NCBI GenBank assembly: GCA_937872175.1 | Contig: CALMPI010000036.1 | Span: forward strand, 62,001 to 126,000 | DNA from: an uncultured Flavobacteriales bacterium | Lineage (GTDB): Bacteria > Bacteroidota > Bacteroidia > Flavobacteriales_F > PHOS-HE28 | DNA length: 64,000 nt | Direction: 5' to 3' | In this document: positions 17,439 to 24,515 of the stretch, in pieces | How the letters are laid out: the number at the start of each line of letters is the position of its first letter | Numbering within the stretch: the first letter of the stretch is position 1 | Notes under the pieces: model-generated | Seen by the model: only the letters and a program-made list of their open reading frames with translations | Told to the model about the DNA's origin: nothing | The model's database searches: none | Translations under genes and position numbers: made by a program

Positions 17439-18002
17439 ATGGACGGGCCCCAGGCACCGTCCTCCTCCACCTTGCGCGACCCGCTCGTCCGCTTCCTCGT
17501 CACCGCAGGGGCCCTCTTCCTGGGCTGGTACCTCCTCTATGAGCTCGTCATCCATCCCTGGGGCGTGCTCGACCGCGCGGTGATCGACAACCTCATCCGC
17601 CTCAGCGGCACCCTGCTCTCCGCCCTGGGCTACACCCTGCTGCCCGAACCTGCCAACGCGGAGATGATCCGCACCGTGGGGGTGCAGGGCGGCCACCTCC
17701 TCTGGATCGGCGACCCCTGCAACGGGGTGAGCCTCTTCGCCGTGTTCGCGCTCTTCCTCATCACCTACCCCGGGCCCTGGCGGCACAAGGCGTGGTTCAT
17801 CCCGCTGGGCCTGCTCTCGATCCACCTCATCAATGTGCTGCGCATCGCCGCCCTCTGCATCGTGGTCACCATCGACTACGAGCTGCTCAACTTCAACCAC
17901 GACTACACCTTCTATGTGGTCGTGTACGGATGGGTCTTCCTCCTGTGGTTCCTATGGGTGAAGCGGTTCGCGCGGAACACCCCCGCCGCCCCGGCGCCAT
18001 GA
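17439..18002 (+). CDS. Exosortase family integral membrane cysteine protease/transpeptidase
   Basis: 187 residues with about five to six membrane segments. The exosortase/archaeosortase triad is complete: WIGDPCNGVSLF with Cys94, INVLRIAALC with Arg135, and NFNHDYTFYVVVYG with His154. Bacteroidota members (the Xrt variants) are short like this one. These enzymes cut a C-terminal sorting signal and probably attach the protein to an outer lipid or glycan anchor. It lies between the small PIDGG protein and a membrane partner whose ATG overlaps its stop. Divergent from wzc, as exosortases elsewhere often lie in exopolysaccharide loci. Subtype (XrtF, XrtX or other) is not decided. Confidence 0.88.
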   Translation: MDGPQAPSSSTLRDPLVRFLVTAGALFLGWYLLYELVIHPWGVLDRAVIDNLIRLSGTLLSALGYTLLPEPANAEMIRTVGVQGGHLLWIGDPCNGVSLFAVFALFLITYPGPWRHKAWFIPLGLLSIHLINVLRIAALCIVVTIDYELLNFNHDYTFYVVVYGWVFLLWFLWVKRFARNTPAAPAP

Positions 18003-18457
18003 AGCGCCACCTTGCCGCGGCCGCCATCGTCGCCATCGGCGTGCTGCTCGGTGCCGTGCGCGAGTTCCTCTTCCTCAACCTCAACTACCAGATCGACCAC
18101 CTGCAGCGGGGGACCCCGTACTCCTACGCCCACTCACTGTTCCAGCGATGGGCCGCCAGCGCCGACCTGGGTGACCTCACCCTGCTGAAGTGGCTCCTCG
18201 CCGCCGCCTACGTGGCGCTCATGCTCCTGCTGGCCGTGCTGCTGGCCCGCGTGCTCACCGGCCACCACGGCCACCGCCGCACCCTGATCGCTGGCACCCT
18301 CATCGCCGCCGCCGTGGCCCTGCTGTTGCACCTCAGCGCCCGTGTGCTCCCGCCGCTGGAGGCCGTGGCCGTGAAGCTGCTGCACGCCCTGCAATACCCT
18401 GTGCTCCTGCTGATCCTCCTGCTGGTGCTGCCGCTTGCCCGGCGCTCCCGCGCCTGA
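17999..18457 (+). CDS. Exosortase-associated small membrane protein
   Basis: 152 residues, overlapping the exosortase stop by 4 bp (ATGA). About four hydrophobic segments: residues 5-25, 61-82, 96-113 and 128-148. The segment after the first helix, VREFLFLNLNYQIDHLQRG, with a charged conserved-looking loop, resembles the exosortase F system-associated membrane protein that accompanies XrtF in Flavobacteriia (family recalled, not searched). It has no catalytic motif I recognise. The coupled start and fixed order suggest an obligate partner of the exosortase. No promoter of its own is seen. Confidence 0.7.
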   Translation: MKRHLAAAAIVAIGVLLGAVREFLFLNLNYQIDHLQRGTPYSYAHSLFQRWAASADLGDLTLLKWLLAAAYVALMLLLAVLLARVLTGHHGHRRTLIAGTLIAAAVALLLHLSARVLPPLEAVAVKLLHALQYPVLLLILLLVLPLARRSRA

Positions 18458-18475
18458 ACGGGTGGCGCCCCCGGC

Positions 18476-18483
18476 TATCTTCG
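18476..18483 (+). promoter_or_regulatory. Bacteroidota -7 promoter element for glyA
   Basis: TATCTTCG 19 nt upstream of the glyA ATG at 18503. Confidence 0.55.
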
Positions 18484-18502
18484 CCGCTCACCTACTTCCA
18501 CC

Positions 18503-19774
18503 ATGGAGCGCGATCAGCAGGTCTTCGGCATCATCGACAAGGAGAAATGGCGCCAGACCAAGGGCCTGGAGCTGATCGCCAGCGAGAACTACGTGAGCGA
18601 CCAGGTGATGGAGGCCATGGGCTCGGTGCTCACCAACAAGTATGCGGAAGGCCTGCCCGGCAAGCGCTACTACGGCGGCTGCGAGCATGTGGACGAGGTG
18701 GAGCAGCTGGCCATCGACCGCGCCAAGCGCCTCTTCGGGGCCGCATGGGCCAACGTGCAACCGCACAGTGGCGCCCAGGCCAACGCCGCGGTGATGCTGG
18801 CAGCCCTCAAACCCGGCGACACCATCCTGGGCTTCGACCTCAGCCATGGCGGCCACCTCACCCACGGCAGCCCCGTCAACTTCAGCGGCAAGCTCTACCG
18901 CGCCACCTTCTACGGCGTGGACAAGGCCACCGGGCGGGTGGACATGAACGTGGTGCGGGAGACCGCCCAGCGCGAAAAGCCCAGGCTGATCATCTGCGGC
19001 GCCAGCGCCTACAGCCGCGACTGGGACTATGCCACCTTCCGGGCCATCGCCGATGAGGTCGGGGCCGTGCTGCTGGCCGATGTGAGCCACCCCGCCGGCC
19101 TCATCGCCGCGCGCCTCCTCAACGACCCGCTGCCCCACTGCCATGTGGTGACCACCACCACGCACAAGACCCTGCGGGGACCGCGCGGAGGGCTGATCCT
19201 GGCCGGCCGCGACGGCGACAATCCCTGGGGCGCGAAGACCCCCAAGGGCGAAGTGCGCAGCCTGGGCAGCGTGCTGGACGGCGCCGTGTTCCCCGGCACA
19301 CAGGGTGGCCCGCTGGAGCACGTCATCGCCGCCAAGGCCGTCGCGTTCGGCGAGGCGCTCGCGCCGAGCTTCGTGGACTACGGCCGGCAGGTGATCGCCA
19401 ATGCGCGGACCCTGGCCGAAGGGCTCGTGGAGAAGGGCTACGACGTGGTGAGCGGCGGCACGGACAACCACTGCATGCTGATCGACCTGCGCAACAAGGG
19501 CATCACCGGCAAGGAGGGCGAGCAGGCCCTGGGCCGCGTGGACATCACCGTGAACAAGAACATGGTGCCCTTCGACACGCAGAGCCCCTTCGTCACCAGC
19601 GGCATCCGCATCGGCGCGCCGGCCATCACCACGCGCGGGCTCAAGGAGGCCGAATGCCGGCAGATCGTGCACCTGATCGACGCGGCCCTCACCCACCGCA
19701 ACGACGACGCCGAGCTGGACCGCATCCGCTTCCAGGTGAACGGCATGATGCGCCTGCGGCCCCTCTTCGCCTGA
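18503..19774 (+). CDS. glyA: Serine hydroxymethyltransferase
   Basis: 423 residues, the normal length. It interconverts serine plus tetrahydrofolate and glycine plus methylene-tetrahydrofolate in the cytosol. Characteristic blocks: [20 protein letters not shown] at the N-terminus, [28 protein letters not shown], and the PLP-lysine motif [16 protein letters not shown]. The C-terminal [16 protein letters not shown] is also canonical. It has its own -7 element and is followed 7 bp later by the SGNH hydrolase gene, so both may share a transcript although they have no obvious functional link. Confidence 0.98.
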   Translation: MERDQQVFGIIDKEKWRQTKGLELIASENYVSDQVMEAMGSVLTNKYAEGLPGKRYYGGCEHVDEVEQLAIDRAKRLFGAAWANVQPHSGAQANAAVMLAALKPGDTILGFDLSHGGHLTHGSPVNFSGKLYRATFYGVDKATGRVDMNVVRETAQREKPRLIICGASAYSRDWDYATFRAIADEVGAVLLADVSHPAGLIAARLLNDPLPHCHVVTTTTHKTLRGPRGGLILAGRDGDNPWGAKTPKGEVRSLGSVLDGAVFPGTQGGPLEHVIAAKAVAFGEALAPSFVDYGRQVIANARTLAEGLVEKGYDVVSGGTDNHCMLIDLRNKGITGKEGEQALGRVDITVNKNMVPFDTQSPFVTSGIRIGAPAITTRGLKEAECRQIVHLIDAALTHRNDDAELDRIRFQVNGMMRLRPLFA

Positions 19775-19781
19775 CGACCGC

Positions 19782-21074
19782 ATGGCCAGCCGACGCCGCC
19801 GATCCCGCCGCGACCGTCGCTCCCCCTGGCGCGCCACCCCGCTCGTGCTGCTGCTCTGCCTGGCCGCCGCCGAGGCCAGTCCCTGGCTGCTGGGCTGGTC
19901 CATCGGCCGGCCCTACGACCGCGCCGCCACCGTGGACGCCCTAGGCACGGCCGTAGCCGTGGACACCACGCAGGCCGGGCGCCCCGCAGAAGAATACCTC
20001 GGCGACCACTATCTGCATCCCTACCTCGGGTATGTCAGCGTGCCGCTCAACGACCGCAACCGCTTCGGCCTGCCCGGCGCCGACCCGCTCCACCCCGGCG
20101 CGCCCGACACGGTGAACGTGGTGCTGCTGGGCGGTTCGGTGGCCATGGGCCTGCACACCTTCGCCGAGGAGCGCCTGCTGCGCGGCCTGCAGCGCGTGCC
20201 TGCCTTCCGCGGAAAGGCCTTCCGCGTGGCGGTGCTCGCCTTGGGCGGCTACAAGCAGCCCCAGCCCCTGCAAGCCCTCAGCTGGTTCCTGGCCCAGGGC
20301 GCCCACGTGGACCTGGTGCTCGCGCTCGACGGCTTCAACGACATCGTGCTTCCGGTGTGCGACAACCTGCCCTTCGGCATCCACCCCAACTACCCGCGGC
20401 ACTGGAACATGTACGCCCGCAAGCGGCTCGACCCCAAGGTGCAGCGGATCCTGGCCCAACGGCTGGCCATCGGCGAGCGCCGCGAGGAGCGCCGGCAGCG
20501 ACTGGCCGCCTCTCCATTGCGCCGCAGCAACATCGCCCTCCTCCTCTGGCGCACCCGCGATCAACGCGATGCCGCCGAGCTCGCCGAACTGGAACAGCGG
20601 CTGCGCACCACCCTGGAGAACGCCGGCGCGGACCTGCAGGTCACAGGGCCGGTGCGCACCGTCACCGACACCGCCGCCTACCGCGCCGAACAGGCCGACC
20701 TGTGGATGCGCAGCTCCCTGCAGGTGAAGGCCCTGGCCGAAGCGAACGGCGCGGTCTACTTCCACTTCCTGCAACCCAACCAGTACGTCCCGGGTGCCAA
20801 ACCCATCGGTCCCAAGGAGGCCGCGGTGGCCCTGGCCGAAGGTCCCTTCTGCTACCGCGAGGCCGTGGAACAAGGCTATCCGCTGCTCATCGAACGTGGC
20901 CTGCGGCTGCGGTCCGCCGGCGTGGCCTTCCACGATCTGACCGGGATCTTCCGCACCGAAGTGCGTGCGATGTACAGCGACAACTGCTGCCACTTCACCA
21001 CCCCGGGCTACCTCCGCATCGCGGATGCCATGGCCGAGGCGGTCGTGGACGGGATGAAGGAGGCGTCGCGCTAG
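19782..21074 (+). CDS. Membrane-anchored SGNH/GDSL-like hydrolase
   Basis: 430 residues. A very basic start (MASRRRRSRRDRRS) followed by a hydrophobic segment 18-32 suggests an N-terminal membrane anchor. VNVVLLGGSVAMG has the block I nucleophile Ser119, LVLALDGFNDI is block III-like, and the C-terminal DNCCHFTTPGYLRIAD carries Asp400 and the catalytic His404. The fold is that of SGNH esterases, and proteins of this shape include AlgX/AlgJ-like O-acetyltransferases that work with MBOAT proteins. A partnership with the distant MBOAT (12-1460) is only a possibility. Its stop shares a CTAG with the stop of the convergent YdcF-like gene. Confidence 0.7.
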   Translation: MASRRRRSRRDRRSPWRATPLVLLLCLAAAEASPWLLGWSIGRPYDRAATVDALGTAVAVDTTQAGRPAEEYLGDHYLHPYLGYVSVPLNDRNRFGLPGADPLHPGAPDTVNVVLLGGSVAMGLHTFAEERLLRGLQRVPAFRGKAFRVAVLALGGYKQPQPLQALSWFLAQGAHVDLVLALDGFNDIVLPVCDNLPFGIHPNYPRHWNMYARKRLDPKVQRILAQRLAIGERREERRQRLAASPLRRSNIALLLWRTRDQRDAAELAELEQRLRTTLENAGADLQVTGPVRTVTDTAAYRAEQADLWMRSSLQVKALAEANGAVYFHFLQPNQYVPGAKPIGPKEAAVALAEGPFCYREAVEQGYPLLIERGLRLRSAGVAFHDLTGIFRTEVRAMYSDNCCHFTTPGYLRIADAMAEAVVDGMKEASR

Positions 21075-21784
21075 TCCATCAGCTCCACACGGTCGCCGTT
21101 GCGCACAGCGTCCGCCCGGGCGCGGTCCCAATCGAGGTTGTTGCCGCTGGTGCCCAGGAAGCGCTTGAAGAAATTCTCGCGTTCCGGGAGGGCAACGAAC
21201 TCACTCACGTAGGCCGGTGTGGGGTCGATCGTCGGCGTGCTCAAGCTGGCGCTGAACAGGTCCTTGAACACCACCGGCAGCATGTCGATGTCCGCGCCCA
21301 ACTGGCGCTCCATGCGCTTGGCCAGACCGCGCAGCATCCAGGATTGGAAGGGGTCGGAGGCGAGCGCGATGCGCTTCATACCCCGGTCGCGAGCCAGCAT
21401 GTAACTGTTGAACAGGTTCTCGGTGCTGTGCTCTGCCCGGGTCTCCAGCAGGATGTGCTCGCGCGGAACGCCCAGTTGCTCGGCATACAGCCCCATGATG
21501 GTGGCCTCCACGTAAGGGGTGTAGACCGCCGAGCCGGAGAAGATGATGTTCCGGGTGAGCCCCCGCTCATACAGCTTCACCGCCCAGTGCACGCGCAGCT
21601 TCATGATGTCCTGCCACTGGCCGCCCTCGAAGGGCACCCCCGGCACCACGACGGCATCGTACGGCGCCTCTTGTTCGGCCTTCTGATACAGTCGCGCCTG
21701 CCCCTTGTTCGTCATGGCGCAGGAGGACAAGGAGGCGATCAGGGCCAAGGCCCCGATGGCAGGAAGGATGGAACGGAAGCTCAT
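21071..21784 (-). CDS. YdcF/DUF218 family lipoprotein
   Basis: 237 residues. Signal peptide with lipobox LIASLSSC near residues 15-22, then YDAVVVPGVPFEGG, RNIIFSGSAVYTPYVEA and ILLETRAEHSTENLFNS, the core blocks of the DUF218 (YdcF/SanA) family. Such proteins are implicated in envelope integrity, their chemistry being unclear. The ATG at 21784 is preferred to one 27 nt upstream because it starts the signal peptide. A minus-strand TAGCTTCG at 21816-21823 is the likely -7 element, adjoining an unusually A+T-rich patch. Lipid modification would place it in the periplasm or at the outer membrane. Confidence 0.82.
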   Translation of the reverse strand: MSFRSILPAIGALALIASLSSCAMTNKGQARLYQKAEQEAPYDAVVVPGVPFEGGQWQDIMKLRVHWAVKLYERGLTRNIIFSGSAVYTPYVEATIMGLYAEQLGVPREHILLETRAEHSTENLFNSYMLARDRGMKRIALASDPFQSWMLRGLAKRMERQLGADIDMLPVVFKDLFSASLSTPTIDPTPAYVSEFVALPERENFFKRFLGTSGNNLDWDRARADAVRNGDRVELMD

Positions 21785-21815
21785 GTGTCCGGAGTTGTGC
21801 TCATGGAACACGTCG

Positions 21816-21870
21816 CGAAGCTATCGGTTCGCATATTGTCTAACTTTTTATTTAATCCGATGAACAAAAC
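21816..21870 (-). promoter_or_regulatory. A+T-rich promoter region of the YdcF-like lipoprotein gene
   Basis: The minus strand carries TAGCTTCG at 21816-21823, 31 nt from the ATG. Directly upstream, 21836-21870 is the most A+T-rich stretch noticed in the window (poly-T and TTTATTTAAT on the plus strand), reaching the stop codon of the HTTM-like gene. This may be an UP-type promoter element or the transcription end of the upstream gene. Confidence 0.4.
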
Positions 21871-22694
21871 TACACAACACGGCCAAGACGACCACCTTTC
21901 CTTCTGATCATCAATGACTTGACGAGCCTGGCCACCGCCTCCGCTTCCACGGATGAGGTCCAGACCATCAGCACGGCCGCGAACGCGAGCGCCATGTCCG
22001 GAATGTGGAACCACACCCCGCTGACCAGGTGGAACACCAGCGCGGTGATCAGCGCGGGGCGGCGCAGGGCGGGTACCCACAGGGCGATCGGCAGTGCCAG
22101 CAGCAGCACCAGGACCCCGAACCCGAGCATGGCCGCGACCAAGGGTTGCTGCGCGAGTCCGGTCGGCCCGTACGTCCCATCACCCGCGATGCGGAGCAGG
22201 GCCGTTCCATCCAGCCAGCTCCCGCCCGCCAGCTTGTTCAGCGCGGACATCCCGTAGGCCAGGCACACTTGCAGCCGGATGGCGTGGAAGCCGAGCCACG
22301 ACCACCACAGCTCGCCGCGCCCGGAAGGATGTGCCCGCAGCGCCACCATCCACAGCAGCACGTTCGTCATCAACCAATGCCCGCCGGTGACCACCAGCCA
22401 GGACCGATGCACCAGCACGGTGAAGAGCACCGCGATCAGCAGCGCCATCCAACGGGGCGGTTCACGCCAGAGCCCGAATGCGGACAGCGCGAGCAGCAGC
22501 AGGGCCGCAGGCAGGCCGACCCACCCGTCCGGGACCGGCAGGGCCGCCACCAGGTGGGGTATCCAGGCCCCATGGCCGGCCGGGGACACGGGATCGATCC
22601 ACAGCCGCTCGGCCTCGGGCAGCGCAGTGAGCACGTAGCCCACGAGCCACAGGTGGACCGCGCGCTGGACGAGGCGGACCGTGGCCGGGTTCAT
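21870..22694 (-). CDS. HTTM/DoxX-like polytopic membrane protein
   Basis: 274 residues with about seven hydrophobic segments. The central block LWWSWLGFHAIRLQVCLAYGMSALNKLAGGSWLDGTALLR is the signature of the HTTM (vitamin-K-dependent-carboxylase-like) membrane domain, quoted here in part only by its Ala-Tyr-Gly and LNKLAG core near residues 143-152. HTTM proteins in bacteria are mostly uncharacterised. Its ATG overlaps the stop of the upstream small membrane protein by 4 bp, and the pair looks like one complex. Bacterial homologues often come with a DUF5819-like partner, as here. No soluble carboxylase domain is attached. Confidence 0.75.
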   Translation of the reverse strand: MNPATVRLVQRAVHLWLVGYVLTALPEAERLWIDPVSPAGHGAWIPHLVAALPVPDGWVGLPAALLLLALSAFGLWREPPRWMALLIAVLFTVLVHRSWLVVTGGHWLMTNVLLWMVALRAHPSGRGELWWSWLGFHAIRLQVCLAYGMSALNKLAGGSWLDGTALLRIAGDGTYGPTGLAQQPLVAAMLGFGVLVLLLALPIALWVPALRRPALITALVFHLVSGVWFHIPDMALAFAAVLMVWTSSVEAEAVARLVKSLMIRRKGGRLGRVV

Positions 22695-23182
22695 GGTGCC
22701 GGGGTGGTTGCGAACACCAAGGTCACGTGGCGGGTGCTCCGCTCCAGCGGCCGGGCCGGATCATCCATGCAGCGTTGCACCGCACGCACGCTGGCGGACC
22801 CGTCCGGCCCACGCGCATCACCGAGCATGGAGCGCACTGCAGGAGCCCACTGCGGCGGCACCTGCACCGTGTCCGGCAGGACCGCTCCACCGCCGAGGTA
22901 GGCCACCAGATGCCGGGCCATGCGCCGGGCCAGCAGGCCATCCCCTTCCGCAGCGAACGATCGCCAGCTCCCGCTCGCCGACCTCGCCTCCAAGGTGCAC
23001 GAACAGCGCGGAGGGTCGGGTGCGAAGAGGTCCCAGCCCTGATGGAACAGCGGACGCACCACGGCCATGGACCAGGCGCGCCACAGCGGCGGCACCCAGC
23101 GCTCCGGCGCCGTGTAGCCGGCCACCAGCAGGACGTGAGCGCCGAGCAGGACCACGGGCAGGAGGCGGCGCAGGGGCGGCAT
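22691..23182 (-). CDS. Small membrane protein, DUF5819-like, partner of HTTM protein
   Basis: 163 residues. One N-terminal membrane segment (LLPVVLLGAHVLLVAGY, about 7-23), then PLFHQGWDLFAPDPPRCSC, which resembles the QNWSLFAPNP motif of DUF5819 proteins, and a soluble periplasmic domain. The larger open frame upstream (to 23548) overlaps the divergent fumarylacetoacetase gene and was trimmed to the ATG at 23182. Stop and start overlap with the HTTM gene by 4 bp. Function unknown; the pairing suggests a two-subunit envelope complex. Confidence 0.62.
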   Translation of the reverse strand: MPPLRRLLPVVLLGAHVLLVAGYTAPERWVPPLWRAWSMAVVRPLFHQGWDLFAPDPPRCSCTLEARSASGSWRSFAAEGDGLLARRMARHLVAYLGGGAVLPDTVQVPPQWAPAVRSMLGDARGPDGSASVRAVQRCMDDPARPLERSTRHVTLVFATTPAP

Positions 23183-23209
23183 GGCGGCGTGAAGATGGCG
23201 ACCGCGTGC

Positions 23210-23217
23210 CACCTTTG
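23210..23217 (+). promoter_or_regulatory. Bacteroidota -7-like element for fumarylacetoacetase
   Basis: CACCTTTG, differing from TAnnTTTG at the first base, ends 5 nt before the ATG at 23223. This would give a transcript with almost no leader. Confidence 0.4.
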
Positions 23218-23222
23218 CGCCG

Positions 23223-24506
23223 ATGATGATCCCCGCCAACGACCCCGCCCTGCGCTCCTGGGTGCCCGTGCCCACCGGCAGCGATTTCCCCATCCAGAAC
23301 CTGCCCTTGGGCGTGGGCGCGTGGAACAGCACCGCCGCGGTACCCCTGACGCGCATCGGCGACCGCGCACTGGACCTCAGCGTGCTGGCCGAGGCCGGTC
23401 TGCTGGACGGATTGGGCATTGCGCGGGAGGCCTTCGACCAGCCGGCGCTGAACCCGCTGATGGCGGCGGGGAAGGCCGGGGTCCGGGCCCTGCGCCAGCG
23501 GCTCAGCGACCTGCTGCGCGACGACAACCCGGTGCTGCGCGACGACAATACCCTGCGCGAGGACGCGCTGGTAGCGGTGGACCAGGTGGTGATGCAGCTG
23601 CCCGTGGTGGTGGGCGACTACACGGACTTCTACAGCAGCCGCCAGCACGCCTACAACGTGGGCTGCATGTTCCGGGACCCGGCCAACGCGCTGCTGCCCA
23701 ACTGGCTTCACCTGCCCGTGGGCTACCATGGCCGGGCCAGCAGCATCGTGGTGAGCGGCACCCCCATCCGCCGGCCCATGGGCCAGTACAAGCCCGGGCC
23801 CGATGCGGCGCCGGTGTTCGGGGCCACGCGCCAGCTGGACATGGAGCTCGAGGTGGGCTTCATCACCTTCGACGGCAACGCCCTCGGCGACCGCATCAGC
23901 ACCGCGGAGGCGGAGGACCACATCCTGGGCCTGGTGCTCTTCAACGACTGGAGCGCGCGCGACATCCAGGCCTGGGAGTACGTGCCGCTGGGGCCCTTCC
24001 TGGGCAAGAACTTCGGCAGCAGCATCAGCCCGTGGGTGGTGCTGCTCGATGCACTGGAACCGTTCCGCGTGCCCTCGCCCGTGCAGGACCCACCCGTGCT
24101 CCCCTATCTGCAACAGACCGGTGACCGGCACTTCGAAATCGCGCTGGAGGCCGGCATCGCCACGGCCGACGGCCGCGAGACGGTGATCTGCCGCAGCAAC
24201 TTCAAGCACCTCTACTGGAGCATGGCCCAGCAGCTGGCCCACCACACGGTGAACGGCTGCAACGTGCGCTCCGGCGACGTGATGGCCAGCGGCACCATCA
24301 GCGGCGACACCGAGGACAGCTTTGGAAGCCTGCTGGAGCTGACCTGGAAGGGCACCAAACCCCTCACCCTGCACGACGGCAGCGAGCGGAAATTCCTGGA
24401 GGACGGCGATACGCTGGTGATGCGCGGGCACGCCGAGCGCAATGGGGTCCGCATCGGCTTCGGTGAGGTGCGTGGCACGGTACTGCCGGCGCTCCCCTAC
24501 CTTTAG
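23223..24506 (+). CDS. fahA: Fumarylacetoacetase
   Basis: 427 residues, normal length. It hydrolyses 4-fumarylacetoacetate to fumarate and acetoacetate, the last step of tyrosine catabolism. Blocks seen: DFPIQNLPLGVGAW at the N-terminus, GDYTDFYSSRQHAYNVGCMF with the metal/substrate Asp and catalytic His, LPVGYHGRASSIVVSG, ELEVGFITF, LFNDWSARDIQAWEYVPLG and LGKNFGSSISPWVV. No other tyrosine-degradation genes are adjacent. The gene ends 9 bp before the Rel/SpoT gene, so both may be co-transcribed. Confidence 0.97.
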   Translation: MMIPANDPALRSWVPVPTGSDFPIQNLPLGVGAWNSTAAVPLTRIGDRALDLSVLAEAGLLDGLGIAREAFDQPALNPLMAAGKAGVRALRQRLSDLLRDDNPVLRDDNTLREDALVAVDQVVMQLPVVVGDYTDFYSSRQHAYNVGCMFRDPANALLPNWLHLPVGYHGRASSIVVSGTPIRRPMGQYKPGPDAAPVFGATRQLDMELEVGFITFDGNALGDRISTAEAEDHILGLVLFNDWSARDIQAWEYVPLGPFLGKNFGSSISPWVVLLDALEPFRVPSPVQDPPVLPYLQQTGDRHFEIALEAGIATADGRETVICRSNFKHLYWSMAQQLAHHTVNGCNVRSGDVMASGTISGDTEDSFGSLLELTWKGTKPLTLHDGSERKFLEDGDTLVMRGHAERNGVRIGFGEVRGTVLPALPYL

Positions 24507-24515
24507 GGCACGGCC

